64,000 bases of DNA from Ramlibacter sp. GTDB lineage: Bacteria; Pseudomonadota; Gammaproteobacteria; Burkholderiales; Burkholderiaceae_C. The DNA lies in NCBI RefSeq assembly GCF_028291745.1, contig NZ_JAQGNQ010000053.1, forward strand, positions 1 through 64,000, read 5' to 3'. The position numbers and the translations under genes were made by a program. Positions within the stretch are counted from its first letter, which is position 1, and each line of letters begins with the position of its first letter. Shown here one piece after another: positions 1-9,110 of the stretch. The notes below the pieces were generated by a model. The model was given only the letters and a program-made list of their open reading frames with translations. It was not told the origin of the DNA and did no database searches.

Positions 1-1579
1 GCGCCAGCGCCACTTGCATGATTTCCTTGGTGATGCCCATGATCTTGATGTCCATCTGCAGCGCGGTAATGCCGTTGGCGGTACCCGCTACCTTGAAGTC
101 CATGTCGCCGAGGTGGTCTTCGTCGCCCAGGATGTCGGACAGGACGGCGAACTTGCCGCCTTCCTTGATCAGGCCCATCGCGATGCCGGCCACGTGCGCC
201 TTCATCGGCACGCCGGCGTCCATCAGCGCCAGGCAGCCGCCGCACACCGATGCCATCGACGAGGAACCGTTCGATTCGGTGATTTCCGACACCAGCCGCA
301 CCGAGTAGCTGAAGTCTTCCGGGTCAGGCATGGCTGCCAGCAGCGCGCGCTTGGCCAGGCGGCCGTGGCCGATCTCGCGGCGCTTCGGCGTACCGACGCG
401 GCCGGTTTCGCCGGTGGCGAACGGCGGCATGTTGTAGTGCAGCATGAACGGATCGGTGTACTCGCCCATCAGCGCGTCGATCTTCTGGCTGTCGCGGCCG
501 GTGCCCAGCGTGGCGATGACCAGTGCCTGGGTTTCGCCACGCGTGAACAGCGCCGAACCATGGGTACGCGGCAGCACGCCGGTACGGATCGAGATCGGGC
601 GCACGGTGCGCGTGTCGCGGCCGTCGATGCGCGGCTCGCCGGCGAGGATCTGGCTGCGCACGATGCGCGACTCGATCTCGAACAGCAGGGTGTCGACCTT
701 GATCGGGTCGAAGCCGGCGCCCTCATCCTTGAGCGCCGCCTGCACGGAAGCAGTGGCATCACGCAGGGCTTGCGTGCGCGCCTGCTTGCTGCGGATCTGG
801 TAGGCCGCGCGGATCTTCTCTTCGGCCAGGCCCTTGACCTTGCTGACGAAGGATTCGTCTTCGGCGGGCGCCTGCCAGTCCCACACGGGCTTGCCGGCTT
901 CGCGCACGAGTTCGTGGATCGCGTTGATCGCGATCCTGCCCTGCTCGTGGCCGAACACCACGGCGCCGAGCATCACTTCTTCGGACAGCTGGTGCGCTTC
1001 CGATTCCACCATCAGCACGGCGGCTTCGGTGCCGGCGACCACCAGGTCGAGGTCCGACATCTTGCGGGCAGAGGGGCCCGGGTTCAGCACGTATTCGCCG
1101 CTGACGTAGCCCACGCGGGCGGCGCCGATCGGGCCGTTGAACGGGATGCCGGAGATCGACAGCGCAGCGGACACGCCGATCAGGGCGGCGATGTCGGCGT
1201 CGACTTCGGGGTTCAGCGAGACGGTGTGGATGACCACATGCACCTCGTTGTAGAAGCCTTCGGGGAACAGCGGGCGGATCGGGCGGTCGATCAGGCGCGA
1301 CGTCAGCGTCTCGAGTTCGGACGGCTTGGCTTCCCGCTTGAAGAACGAGCCGGGAATCTTGCCGGCAGCGTAGGTCTTCTCGATGTAGTCGACCGTCAGG
1401 GGGAAGAAGTCCTGGCCCGGTTTGGCCGTCTTGGAGGCGACCACGGTAGCCAGCACCACGGTGTCATCGATGCTGACGAGGACGGCGCCGCCGGCCTGGC
1501 GCGCGATTTCGCCGGTTTCGAGGGTGACGGTGTGGTTGCCCCACTGGAACGTCTTGGTGACCTTGTTGAAAATGCTCAT
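1..1579 (-). CDS. pnp: Polyribonucleotide nucleotidyltransferase (PNPase), 3' end cut by window
   Basis: Phosphorolytic 3'-5' exoribonuclease of the RNA degradosome. The visible 526 codons begin [18 protein letters not shown] and cover the first RNase PH-like domain, the all-helical linker and much of the second RNase PH domain, which includes [10 protein letters not shown] and the [17 protein letters not shown] stretch. Full-length PNPases are about 700 residues, so the remaining catalytic part and the KH and S1 RNA-binding domains lie before base 1. The start at 1579 is preceded by a purine-rich stretch (AGAGAAAG). The gene lies downstream of rpsO on the same strand, the standard rpsO-pnp order, and a long hairpin in the gap may mediate autoregulation. 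Confidence 0.97.
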   Translation of the reverse strand, partial: MSIFNKVTKTFQWGNHTVTLETGEIARQAGGAVLVSIDDTVVLATVVASKTAKPGQDFFPLTVDYIEKTYAAGKIPGSFFKREAKPSELETLTSRLIDRPIRPLFPEGFYNEVHVVIHTVSLNPEVDADIAALIGVSAALSISGIPFNGPIGAARVGYVSGEYVLNPGPSARKMSDLDLVVAGTEAAVLMVESEAHQLSEEVMLGAVVFGHEQGRIAINAIHELVREAGKPVWDWQAPAEDESFVSKVKGLAEEKIRAAYQIRSKQARTQALRDATASVQAALKDEGAGFDPIKVDTLLFEIESRIVRSQILAGEPRIDGRDTRTVRPISIRTGVLPRTHGSALFTRGETQALVIATLGTGRDSQKIDALMGEYTDPFMLHYNMPPFATGETGRVGTPKRREIGHGRLAKRALLAAMPDPEDFSYSVRLVSEITESNGSSSMASVCGGCLALMDAGVPMKAHVAGIAMGLIKEGGKFAVLSDILGDEDHLGDMDFKVAGTANGITALQMDIKIMGITKEIMQVALA

Positions 1580-1624
1580 GGCTTTGTTCTTTCTCTGGTT
1601 GCCGGAGAGGGCCGTACGAGATGC

Positions 1625-1662
1625 CATTCCCCAGGGACTAGGCGCCTAAACCCTGGGGAATG
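1625..1662 (-). promoter_or_regulatory. Perfect hairpin in the pnp leader
   Basis: Arms 1625-1636 (CATTCCCCAGGG) and 1651-1662 are a perfect 12-bp inverted repeat, and their loop contains a second palindrome, TAGGCGCCTA. The structure lies between the rpsO terminator and the pnp start. In E. coli an RNase III-cleaved stem-loop in the pnp leader mediates PNPase autoregulation. This hairpin sits in the equivalent place, so a similar role is inferred, not shown. Confidence 0.6.
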
Positions 1663-1694
1663 ACACAGCGCTCGTCGGGCCGATGCTCCGAAGT

Positions 1695-1734
1695 AAAAAA
1701 CGCCTGAGCCAGTCGCGAAACCGTCTCAGGCGTT
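1695..1734 (-). terminator. Rho-independent terminator after rpsO
   Basis: Read on the minus strand, an AACGCCTGAG stem with its complement (1699-1708 and 1725-1734) is followed directly by a T-run (1695-1700). It lies 17 bases beyond the rpsO stop, so it should end or attenuate rpsO transcription before pnp. Confidence 0.8.
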
Positions 1735-1750
1735 CATGGTGCAGGACTGC

Positions 1751-2014
1751 TTACTTGCGCAGGCCCAGCTTGGTGATCAGCGACGTATAGCGCTCGGTAT
1801 CCTTGTTCTTCAGGTACGCGAGCAGGCTCTTGCGGCGGTTCACCATGCGCAGCAAGCCGCGGCGGCCGTGGTGGTCCTTGGCATGCGTCTTGAAGTGCGG
1901 GGCGAGCTCGTTGATGCGGGCGGTCAGCAGTGCAACTTGCACTTCGGGGCTGCCGGTGTCGTTGGCGCCACGCGCGTGCGCGGAGACGACCTCTGCCGTG
2001 GTGATCGGGGTCAT
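1751..2014 (-). CDS. rpsO: 30S ribosomal protein S15
   Basis: Small-subunit protein that binds 16S rRNA early in assembly. The 87 residues match the family length (about 89 in E. coli) and show the S15 signature regions: [39 protein letters not shown] and the C-terminal [21 protein letters not shown]. It lies just upstream of pnp and has its own terminator. A promoter should lie in the 100-base gap to the aminotransferase, but I cannot point to a convincing one. Confidence 0.98.
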   Translation of the reverse strand: MTPITTAEVVSAHARGANDTGSPEVQVALLTARINELAPHFKTHAKDHHGRRGLLRMVNRRKSLLAYLKNKDTERYTSLITKLGLRK

Positions 2015-2114
2015 GGGATGTCCTTGAAGATTGTTGACTTGCGTAGCGCTGCTGGAACTGCGGCACTACGTGCGCTCTGCGGATGCAGAACCGGACGATT
2101 ATACGGGATTTGGC

Positions 2115-3287
2115 TTACGTCGTCGCGGAGGGCTGGCGCGACAACCAGGTTGCCAGCCGATCGACCCCCTGCCCCAGCCGTCCCGGATCCTTGCTCGCGA
2201 AACACCACCGCAGCCATCCCTGCGCCTCGGGCGCAAAGGCATTCCCGGGCGCTAGCCCGATGCCTGCCTCCGTCACCAGGCGCTTGGCGAGCGTCAGCGA
2301 ATCGTCGAAACCGTCGAGCTTGAAGAAGGCATACATGCCGCCCTTGGCCGCCGCCAATTCGACGCCCGGCAAGCCCTGCAGCAGCGGCACCAGCGTGTCG
2401 CGGCAGGTCTTCAGGTGCGCCACCACGCGCGGCGTGACTTCGTCGGTGCGGCGGATCGCCTCGATGCCGGCGCGCTGCGTGAACACGCTTGCGCACGAGG
2501 TGTTGAATTCGATCAGCTTGCCCATGCCATGCGTCATCGTGGCCGGCATCACCAGCCAGCCGAGCCGCCAGCCCGTCATGAGGAAGCTCTTGGAGAAGCT
2601 GTGCGCGACGATCAGGCGGTCTTCGGGCGCGGCCACGTCGAGGAAGCTGGGTGCGCAGCGGCTGGCGCTTTCCTCGTAGTACAGGCGCTCGTAGACCTCG
2701 TCGGCCAGGATCCAGGTGCCGGTGCGGCGGCAGTGCTCCACGATGGCGCGCTGCTCGGCGCGCGTGAGCGTCCAGCCGGTGGGGTTGTTCGGGGCGTTCA
2801 CGATCAGCAGGCGCGTGGCCGGCGTGATCGCGTCCAGCAGTCGCTGCAGGTCGAGCGTCCAGGCGCCCGCGCGCGGCGTGAGCGGCACCGGCTTCAGTTG
2901 CGCGCCCATGATCCGCGCCTGCGCCGGCAGGTTGGGCCACACGGGCGTGACCACCACCACCTCGTCGCCGGCGTCGACCACCGCCTGGCACGCCAGCATC
3001 AAGGCGTTGACCCCGCCGGAGGTGACCGCGATGCGATCGGCGCCCACGGCGCCGTGCAGCGCGCTGGTGTAGCCGGCGATCGCCTCGCGCAATTCGGGCA
3101 GCCCGAGGTTGTGGGCATAGAAGGTCTCGCCCTTGCGCAGCGACTCGATGGCCGCCTCGCGGATGAACTCCGGCGTGACCTCGTCGCTCTCGCCAAACCA
3201 GAACGCCAGCACGTCACTGCGCCCCATGCCGGCGTTGGCCACTTCACGGATCTTGGATTCTTCGAGGTCGATGACGGTCTGGCGCAT
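2115..3287 (-). CDS. Class I/II PLP-dependent aminotransferase
   Basis: Fold-type I aminotransferase of 390 residues. NAPNNPTG (164-171), ADEVY (195-199) and SFSKSFLMTGWRLGW with the Schiff-base Lys at about 233 are the family's cofactor-binding motifs. The start MRQTVIDLEESKIREV gives the usual length. Substrate cannot be read from sequence. Similar proteins are usually annotated as aspartate/aromatic-type or generic pyridoxal-phosphate aminotransferases. It stands alone, between rpsO and a palindromic repeat. Confidence 0.93.
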   Translation of the reverse strand: MRQTVIDLEESKIREVANAGMGRSDVLAFWFGESDEVTPEFIREAAIESLRKGETFYAHNLGLPELREAIAGYTSALHGAVGADRIAVTSGGVNALMLACQAVVDAGDEVVVVTPVWPNLPAQARIMGAQLKPVPLTPRAGAWTLDLQRLLDAITPATRLLIVNAPNNPTGWTLTRAEQRAIVEHCRRTGTWILADEVYERLYYEESASRCAPSFLDVAAPEDRLIVAHSFSKSFLMTGWRLGWLVMPATMTHGMGKLIEFNTSCASVFTQRAGIEAIRRTDEVTPRVVAHLKTCRDTLVPLLQGLPGVELAAAKGGMYAFFKLDGFDDSLTLAKRLVTEAGIGLAPGNAFAPEAQGWLRWCFASKDPGRLGQGVDRLATWLSRQPSATT

Positions 3288-3324
3288 TGTGGGAATTGTC
3301 GTGGAAATTCAAAAGCCAACATCT

Positions 3325-3430
3325 GGACGCAGAAGACGCAGAAGTTGCGCAGAAGTCGCAGAAGAAATTCCGAAGATTTGTTGAATAACTTTTCTGCGTC
3401 TTCTGCGTAACTTTCGCGTTTTCTGCGTCC
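3325..3430. repeat. GCAGAAG-type palindromic repeat (copy 1)
   Basis: The left arm (about 3325-3364) is built of repeated ACGCAGAAG units and the right arm (about 3389-3430) of the complementary CTTCTGCGT units. Together they form an imperfect inverted repeat with arms of about 40 bases in an otherwise gene-free gap. A related element lies at 7058-7154. Confidence 0.75.
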
Positions 3431-3465
3431 GGATACTGGGTGTTCCGGCTGTCCGCTCCCGCTCC

Positions 3466-4731
3466 CTACGGCCTAGCCATGCGGCACGAAGACGCCATCT
3501 CCGCCTGCGCCGGCGACAGCGTGCGCACCACGCGGAAGCCGTAGCCTGAGCCTTCCACGTCGAACTTCACGCCGGGCGTGCCCTGCCGGTCCATCACGCC
3601 CACCACCAGCGATTGCTGGAACTGGTGGTCGGCCGCGCGCATGAAACCGGTCTGCCCCGCGAAGCTCACCCTGGCCTGCTCCAGCGCGTTGGCCAGCGGC
3701 ACGGCCTCGATCGTGCCCGCACGCGCGATGGCCTGCGCCAGGGCCTCGATCATCAACTGCATGCGCATGTGCACGTAGTCGTCCTCGGGCCGCGGGAAGC
3801 GCTGGCGGAAGGACCGGTAGAAGGCCTCGCTCTCGGGCGTCGGCAGATTGGGCAGCCAGTCGGCCACGGCCAGCACCTTGCCGATGCCGGCCTCGCCGAT
3901 GGCGGCGGGCGCGCCGAGCGCATTGCCGTAGAAGGTGAAGAAGCGGCCGTCGAAGCCGACCTCGCGGGCGGCCTTCACCAGCAGCGTGAGGTCGTTGCTG
4001 AAATTGCCCGTGATCACCGCGTCGGCGCCGCTCGCCTTGATCTTGGTGGCGTACGGCGCGAAGTCCTTGATGCGCAGCAGCGGATGCAGCTCGTCGCCCG
4101 CGATGCGGATATCCGGACGCTGCTGCGCGAGTTGCCGGCGCGCCTCGCGCTGCACCGCCTGGCCGAAGCTGTAGTCGGGATTGAGCAGGTAGACCGACTT
4201 GACCGCGGTGTCCTCGCGCAGCACCGACATCAGCGCCGCCATGCGCATGTCGGCATGCGCGTCGAAGCGGAAGTGCCAGAAGCTGCAGCGCTCGTTGGTG
4301 AGGATCGGGTCGACCGCCGCGTAATTGAGGAAGACCACGCGCCGCTGCGGCTCGCGTTCGTTGTGGCGGTTGATCGCCTCGATCAGCGCCGCCGCCACCG
4401 CGGACGAATTGCCTTGCAGCACGATGCGGGCGCCGGCATCTACGGCCGAGCGCAGTGCCGACAGCGCCTCCTCGATCTGCCCCTTGCTGTCGTAGCGATC
4501 CAGGGCCAGCGGCCGCCGGCCCTCGCGCGTCGCCACGCCACCACTCTGGTTGACGCGCTCCACCGCCCATGCGAGGTTGCGGAACACCGCTTCGCCCCCG
4601 TTGGCGTTGCCGCCGGAGAGCCCCTCGATCAACGCCAGGTGGATCGGCGCGGCGGCCTGGGCACGCGCGAGGGCGGGAAGGAGTGCAGACGCGGCCAGCG
4701 ATTTCAAGACCGCGCGCCGAACAATTTTCAT
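3466..4731 (-). CDS. ABC transporter periplasmic substrate-binding protein (LivJ/Peripla_BP_6 type)
   Basis: Periplasmic receptor of the branched-chain amino acid type. I place the start at MKIVRRAVLKSLAASALL (4731), because the region further upstream reads like untranslated sequence and this start gives a proper signal peptide. The RRAVLK motif is twin-arginine-like and a likely cleavage site follows ALARAQA. The mature part has the ligand-binding receptor layout (HLALIEGLSGGNANGGEAVFRN..., VYLLNPDYSFGQAVQREA...). About 421 residues. No permease or ATPase genes are adjacent, so the ligand is unknown and the partner is encoded elsewhere. Confidence 0.9.
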   Translation of the reverse strand: MKIVRRAVLKSLAASALLPALARAQAAAPIHLALIEGLSGGNANGGEAVFRNLAWAVERVNQSGGVATREGRRPLALDRYDSKGQIEEALSALRSAVDAGARIVLQGNSSAVAAALIEAINRHNEREPQRRVVFLNYAAVDPILTNERCSFWHFRFDAHADMRMAALMSVLREDTAVKSVYLLNPDYSFGQAVQREARRQLAQQRPDIRIAGDELHPLLRIKDFAPYATKIKASGADAVITGNFSNDLTLLVKAAREVGFDGRFFTFYGNALGAPAAIGEAGIGKVLAVADWLPNLPTPESEAFYRSFRQRFPRPEDDYVHMRMQLMIEALAQAIARAGTIEAVPLANALEQARVSFAGQTGFMRAADHQFQQSLVVGVMDRQGTPGVKFDVEGSGYGFRVVRTLSPAQAEMASSCRMARP

Positions 4732-4868
4732 GCCTGGAATTCCCTTGAAATGCGCCGCCGGGTTCGCAGATGGGGACCAGGCGGCGATCGAATGCAGCGA
4801 GAGCAAACAGCGAGAGCCGCGCAGTGTACGGGACCCGTGTCCCACCCCATTCCCACAGGAGCCATTGA

Positions 4869-5246
4869 ATGTTCTACGCCCCCGCCCATCGCACCCACGC
4901 CTTCGTGCCCGCCCGTTCCCTCGACCGCGGCTTCGAGCGCTTCCTGAACGCGCCCTTCTTCAACGCTGGCCCCACCGGCTTGAAGGTGGAACAGAACGAC
5001 GAAGCCTGGACGGTGTCGCTCGACCTGCCCGGCGTCACCCGTGAACAACTCACCATCGACGTCGACGGCGCCGTGGTCCGCGTGCAGACCGTCAAGGATG
5101 CCCCGCGCCAGTACCAGGCCGCCTACGAACTGCCCGCCGACATCGACGGCGAAGCGACCAGCGCCAAGCTGGAAAACGGCGTGCTGACGCTCGCCCTCGC
5201 GAAGAAGAAGCAGGTCGTGACTTCGCGGCAGATCGAGGTCAAGTAA
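4869..5246 (+). CDS. Small heat-shock protein, Hsp20/alpha-crystallin family
   Basis: ATP-independent holdase chaperone. The 125 residues contain a compact alpha-crystallin domain: VEQNDEAWTVSLDLPGVTRE, then AYELPADIDGEATSAKLENG with the conserved A-x-x-x-N-G-V-L motif near the C-terminus. The N-terminal arm is short (about 35 residues) and it ends in IEVK. The start follows CACAGGAGCC, a good ribosome-binding site. It is divergent from the binding-protein gene. Confidence 0.93.
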   Translation: MFYAPAHRTHAFVPARSLDRGFERFLNAPFFNAGPTGLKVEQNDEAWTVSLDLPGVTREQLTIDVDGAVVRVQTVKDAPRQYQAAYELPADIDGEATSAKLENGVLTLALAKKKQVVTSRQIEVK

Positions 5247-5249
5247 GAC

Positions 5250-5402
5250 CTCTTGCCCCTTCCCCCCGGAGCGGGGAGGCTCTTCTTGCTCCTCCCCCTC
5301 CGGGGGGAGGCTGGGAGGGGGGCGCCCCCCCCGCGTCGCGCGCTCATTCAGTGCCGGGGCGCCCCCACCCCAACCCTCCCCCGGAGGGGGAGGGAGCAAA
5401 CC
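5250..5402. repeat. CCCTCCCC/GGGGAGGG palindromic repeat (copy 1)
   Basis: GC-rich region built of CCTCCCCCTCCGGGGGGAGG and related palindromes, ending in GGAGGGGGAGGGAGCAAA. The same element type recurs inside nasA (17191-17317) and at 27815-27935. It lies between the Hsp20 gene and the convergent tautomerase operon. Confidence 0.75.
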
Positions 5403-5423
5403 CATCAAGACAGCGCCTCTGCC

Positions 5424-5816
5424 TCACAGCAGGGGCGCTTTTTTCTTGCGCGCCGCCTGCGTCATCCCGCCATAGCCCCAATCGCCAGCGGCCACCTCCT
5501 GCACCACCACGTAGCTCGCTTCGGCCAGGCCGCCCAGTTGCTGCTCCAGTGCATTGAACGCGGCGGCAACGAAGTCGGCCTTCTCCTCGGCGCTGTTGGT
5601 GCCCGCCGTGACGCGGATCTCCAGCATGGCGGTGGGTTCGCTTGCCGCCCGGCCGCCGATGAACCAGCGGCCAGGCCACACTTCCTCGACGGTCAACGCC
5701 GTCACCTCCTGCCGCTTGCCGAGGAGCTCCGTGGACAGCTGCGTCAGCGTGCGCGCGAGCCGCGCCACCCGTTCGGCCGCTTGCGGCGGCGACAGCTTCA
5801 GTTGCAGGGTGGGCAT
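5424..5816 (-). CDS. Tautomerase (4-oxalocrotonate tautomerase/MIF superfamily)
   Basis: 130 residues starting MPTLQLKLSPPQAAERVARL. Pro2, exposed after Met removal, is the catalytic base of this superfamily. A duplicated beta-alpha-beta pattern is visible: a second half-like segment, PTAMLEIRVTAGTNSAEEKA, begins around residue 62. It starts 2 bases from the end of the 61-residue gene upstream (same strand), so the two are probably co-transcribed. Both are divergent from the LysR gene at 6134, which is the likely regulator. Confidence 0.85.
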   Translation of the reverse strand: MPTLQLKLSPPQAAERVARLARTLTQLSTELLGKRQEVTALTVEEVWPGRWFIGGRAASEPTAMLEIRVTAGTNSAEEKADFVAAAFNALEQQLGGLAEASYVVVQEVAAGDWGYGGMTQAARKKKAPLL

Positions 5817-5817
5817 T

Positions 5818-6003
5818 TCAGGCCTCCGGAAGGATGGGCGTGCGCGTGCCGGCGAGGCGATGCCTCACCCGGCGCAAGGCATTGGCAACTCCGTGCGCGA
5901 TGGCCTGCCACAACGAGGTCAGCGCTTTTTCGCGCAGTTCATGCGCGCGCCACTCCGCCGCTTCCATTTGCCGCGCGAAATCCTCGGTATACCGGTAGTC
6001 CAT
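5818..6003 (-). CDS. Small hypothetical protein upstream of tautomerase
   Basis: 61 residues, charged and Arg/Glu-rich (MDYRYTEDFARQMEAAEWRA...), probably one or two amphipathic helices. No family recognised. Its stop lies next to the tautomerase start and AAGGAAGG precedes its ATG in good position, so it is likely the first gene of a two-gene operon facing the LysR gene. Confidence 0.7.
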   Translation of the reverse strand: MDYRYTEDFARQMEAAEWRAHELREKALTSLWQAIAHGVANALRRVRHRLAGTRTPILPEA

Positions 6004-6087
6004 GGTGGCCCTTCCTTTCGTGTGTGCCTGGGCTGCACTCTAGGGATGGGACCCGCGCGGCGAAACGGCGCCGGCCGCAAATCGGTT

Positions 6088-6102
6088 TTGCACCCGCTGC
6101 AA
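6088..6102. promoter_or_regulatory. Candidate LysR-type operator in divergent promoter
   Basis: TTGCACCCGCTGCAA is a perfect TTGCA-N5-TGCAA dyad that fits the T-N11-A pattern of LysR-family boxes. It lies in the 130-base gap between the tautomerase operon start (6003) and the divergent LysR gene (6134). Confidence 0.55.
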
Positions 6103-6133
6103 GGCAGCGCGATGCTGGCTACGATGCGCCCCT

Positions 6134-7033
6134 ATGCGTCATCTGCAGTTCGACGAACTGGCCCTCTATGCCCGCGTCGCGGACCTCGGCTCGCTGTCGG
6201 CGGTCGCGCGTGAACGCGACGTGCCGGTCAGCCAGGTCTCGCGCACGCTCGCGCGCCTGGAAAAGGCCTGCGGCGCGCGCCTGATGCGCCGCTCCACGCA
6301 CGGCCTGTCGCTGACGGAGGAAGGCCGCACCTTCCTCGATTACAGCCGCCGCGCGGTGGTGACGCTGGAGGAGATGGAAGGCGAATTCGCCGCGCGCTCC
6401 GCCGAGCCGAGCGGCCGTGTGCGCGTGGCCACCAGCACCGTCGTCGCGCAGTACCAGATCATCCCCAGCCTGCCGGCACTCACCGCGCGTCATCCGCGCC
6501 TGCAGGTCGACCTGGAAGTGGGCGACCGGCTGGCCGACATGACGCGCGAGGGCATCGACATCGCCATCCGCGCCGGCGGCGAGCTGGCCGACACCGCAGT
6601 CGCGCGCCAGATCGGCACCCTGGGGCGCGCGCTCTATGCCGCGCCGGCGTATGGGCAGGCGCATGGCCTGCCCGCGCAGCCCGACGAACTCGCGCAGCAC
6701 CGCCTGGTCACCACCACCGCCGTGCCGCTGCTCAATGCCTGGCCGTTCCGGCACGAGGGCGCCACGACGCTGTTCCCCGCCAGCGGCCACTGGCGCGCCA
6801 ACGACTCCGGCATGCTGGCCACCATGGTGCTGCAGGGTCTCGGGATCGGCCGGCTGTCGACCCTGGTCGGCGAACCGCTGGTGCATGCTGGCGAGCTGGT
6901 GCGCGTACTGCAGGACCACGTCGACGTACAGACCGTGCCGGTGTTCGCCGTGACCGCCGGCACGCGGCATCGGCTGCCGAAGATCAAGGCCTGCGTTGAC
7001 TACTGGGCGGAGTGGTTTGCGAGGAACGCGTGA
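6134..7033 (+). CDS. LysR-family transcriptional regulator
   Basis: 299 residues. The N-terminal winged helix-turn-helix is clear (ELALYARVADLGSLSAVARE, VSQVSRTLARLEKACGARLM), followed by a LysR substrate-binding domain from about residue 90 (SGRVRVATSTVVAQYQIIPS...). It is divergent from the tautomerase pair with a candidate LysR box between them, which suggests local and auto-regulation. A TACGAT -10-like box only 8 bases before the ATG suggests a leaderless or very short-leader transcript. Confidence 0.92.
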   Translation: MRHLQFDELALYARVADLGSLSAVARERDVPVSQVSRTLARLEKACGARLMRRSTHGLSLTEEGRTFLDYSRRAVVTLEEMEGEFAARSAEPSGRVRVATSTVVAQYQIIPSLPALTARHPRLQVDLEVGDRLADMTREGIDIAIRAGGELADTAVARQIGTLGRALYAAPAYGQAHGLPAQPDELAQHRLVTTTAVPLLNAWPFRHEGATTLFPASGHWRANDSGMLATMVLQGLGIGRLSTLVGEPLVHAGELVRVLQDHVDVQTVPVFAVTAGTRHRLPKIKACVDYWAEWFARNA

Positions 7034-7057
7034 GGCGCTGTCGTCATGCAAGGATGC

Positions 7058-7154
7058 TTGAACGCAGAAGGGCAGACAGGTCTGACGGGTGTCATCCCAA
7101 GAGGCTTGGCGACTTCTGCGTGTTTGGTTTTACTTCCGCGCCTTCTGCGTTCAA
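7058..7154. repeat. GCAGAAG-type palindromic repeat (copy 2)
   Basis: The outer arms TTGAACGCAGAAGG (7058-7071) and CCTTCTGCGTTCAA (7141-7154) are a perfect 14-bp inverted repeat, with a further CTTCTGCG copy between them. It sits between two convergent genes, where a bidirectional terminator would be expected, and is related to 3325-3430. Confidence 0.75.
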
Positions 7155-7180
7155 AAAGCCTTTCGCACACGAACGTGCTC

Positions 7181-7825
7181 TCAAGCCGGTTTGCGCGCAA
7201 TCATCCCGATCAGCGCCGAATGCCCGCGATGGCCTGTGCCCTCGTCCAGCGTCGCCTCGTATTCGCGCAGCTCGATCACTTCGAGTTCGGCAAATGCCTC
7301 GCGCAGCAGCTCCGGCGTGTACAGGTGCGACTCGATCGGCGGGCCGCCCGTGCGGTACTCCAGCTGGCGCTGCGTGTAGCCTTGCAGCACCAGCGTGCCG
7401 CCCGGCTTGAGGCACTGCACCATGCCACCGAAGATGCGCTCGCGCAGCGCCGGGTCGGCGAACTGGATGAAGATCGCCGCCACCCCGTCGTACATGTTCT
7501 CGGGCCAGGCCAGGGTGGCGATGTCGGCCACGGCGAAGTTGACCTTCACGCCCGCCGTGCGTGCGAAGTCCCTGGCCTTGCGCATGCCCACTTCGGAGAT
7601 GTCGAAGGCATCGACCGTGAGGCCGCGCTGCGCCAGCCAGACGCTGTTGCGGCCTTCGCCATCCGCGACCGACAGCACGCGCTGGCCCGCCTGCCACACG
7701 TCCGCATGGCCGCGCAGCCAGCTGTTCGGCTCGGTGCCGAACAGGTAGCCCGAGGCCGAGAAGCGCCGGTTCCAGGTGCCGGCAGGGTCGTCGAAGGGCG
7801 GGGGAGAGGTGACGGCGGCGCTCAT
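7181..7825 (-). CDS. Class I SAM-dependent methyltransferase (TehB/UbiE-like)
   Basis: 214 residues. A Rossmann-type SAM-binding motif I is visible as VLSVADGEGRNSVWLAQRG (about residues 51-69), with the acidic motif II around DAFDIS, and VNFAVADIATL and LKPGGTLVLQGYT as post-motifs. The layout resembles TehB-like thiopurine/tellurite methyltransferases, but the substrate cannot be assigned. It converges with the LysR gene; tsaD lies upstream on the same strand. Confidence 0.88.
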   Translation of the reverse strand: MSAAVTSPPPFDDPAGTWNRRFSASGYLFGTEPNSWLRGHADVWQAGQRVLSVADGEGRNSVWLAQRGLTVDAFDISEVGMRKARDFARTAGVKVNFAVADIATLAWPENMYDGVAAIFIQFADPALRERIFGGMVQCLKPGGTLVLQGYTQRQLEYRTGGPPIESHLYTPELLREAFAELEVIELREYEATLDEGTGHRGHSALIGMIARKPA

Positions 7826-7898
7826 GGCTTGATCTTAGGCACGCAGTCCGCTGGCTCTCCCTGCGGGAAACCCTCCGCCCCCCGTAGTACCCCTTGCT

Positions 7899-8936
7899 TC
7901 AGGCCGAGGTGATCGCCTCCAGCGGCCAGCGCGGCTTGACGTCGAAGGCATAGTCGGCCCGCGCCTCCTGCACGCCGGCCTGCAGCCGCATGGCCGCGGC
8001 CAGCGCGATCATGGCCCCGTTGTCCGTGCACAGCGACAGCTCGGGATAGTGAACCCGCACCCCGCGCTTGCCGCAGGCCGCGTCCAGTTGAGCACGCAGG
8101 CGGCGATTGGCGCCGACGCCCCCGGCGACGACGATCCGGTCAAGTGCACTGCGCTCCAGCGCGGCCAGTGATTTCTTCACCAGGACCTCGACGATCGCGG
8201 CCTCGGTGGACGCCGCGAGGTCGGCCTTGCGCTCTTCGAGCTGCGGGCCCAGTTTGTTGACCTGCGTCAACACGGCCGTCTTCAGTCCGGCGAAGGAAAA
8301 GTCCAGGTCGCCGCTGTGCAGCAGCGGACGCGGCAGCTTGAAGGCGGTGGGGTCGCCCTGCTGCGCCAGTTGCGAGAGCGCCGGCCCCCCGGGATAGCTT
8401 AGGCCGAGCAGCTTGGCGGACTTGTCGAAGGCCTCGCCGGCGGCATCGTCGATGGTCTCGCCCAGCATGCGGTAGCGGCCGACGCCTTCCACCTGCATCA
8501 GCTGGGTGTGGCCCCCCGAGACCAGCAAGGCAATGAAGGGAAAGCGCGGCGGATCCTGGCTCAGGAAGGGCGACAGCAGATGTCCTTCGAGGTGGTGCAC
8601 ACCCAGCACCGGCTTGCCCAGCGCCGCCCCCAGCGCGCAGGCCACGCCCGCCCCCACCAGCAGCGCGCCGGCCAGCCCGGGCCCGCGCGTGTACGCGACG
8701 ACATCCACCTCGCGCAGCGCGCAACCGGACTCGGCGAGCACCTGCTGCGCGAGCGGCAGCACGCGGCGAATGTGATCCCGGCTCGCCAGCTCCGGCACCA
8801 CCCCGCCATAGGCCTGGTGCATCTCGATCTGGCTGTGCAACGCATGCGCGCGCAACACGGGGACCTGCGCGCCCGCGGTCGCGACCAGCGCGACGCCGGT
8901 TTCGTCACAGGAGGATTCGATGCCCAACACGATCAT
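7899..8936 (-). CDS. tsaD: tRNA N6-threonylcarbamoyladenosine transferase TsaD
   Basis: Transfers the threonylcarbamoyl group to A37 of tRNAs reading ANN codons, in complex with TsaB and TsaE. The chosen start is [17 protein letters not shown] (8936), the invariant TsaD N-terminus. The frame is open further upstream but that part is not TsaD-like. HHLEGHL at 114-120 gives the metal-binding HxxxH pair (H115, H119), and FVASGGHTQL-like [11 protein letters not shown] and [13 protein letters not shown] follow. The 345 residues match the family. No pathway partner is adjacent. Confidence 0.97.
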   Translation of the reverse strand: MIVLGIESSCDETGVALVATAGAQVPVLRAHALHSQIEMHQAYGGVVPELASRDHIRRVLPLAQQVLAESGCALREVDVVAYTRGPGLAGALLVGAGVACALGAALGKPVLGVHHLEGHLLSPFLSQDPPRFPFIALLVSGGHTQLMQVEGVGRYRMLGETIDDAAGEAFDKSAKLLGLSYPGGPALSQLAQQGDPTAFKLPRPLLHSGDLDFSFAGLKTAVLTQVNKLGPQLEERKADLAASTEAAIVEVLVKKSLAALERSALDRIVVAGGVGANRRLRAQLDAACGKRGVRVHYPELSLCTDNGAMIALAAAMRLQAGVQEARADYAFDVKPRWPLEAITSA

Positions 8937-9110
8937 GGTCCGGAGTTTAGCGGCGTGCTGGGCCGAACATTTTGAACGCGGAAGGCGCCGGGATGTCTTC
9001 GCACCGCGGCACGCTTGTTGCTGCACCGGGTGAGTCGAACTCCGGATCGCACGCGTACGGTGCGGGCCGCGATGGCCGCCGATTTCATTTCCTCGCCACA
9101 GGAGCAGACG

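Noticed and set aside
14-1663. Plus-strand open frame over the whole pnp region
   Set aside because: The minus strand encodes PNPase; the plus-strand translation is His/Arg/Val-rich and family-less.
3325-3430. CRISPR-like appearance of repeated ACGCAGAAG units
   Set aside because: Units are short, irregular and arranged as an inverted repeat; no spacers of constant length and no cas genes.
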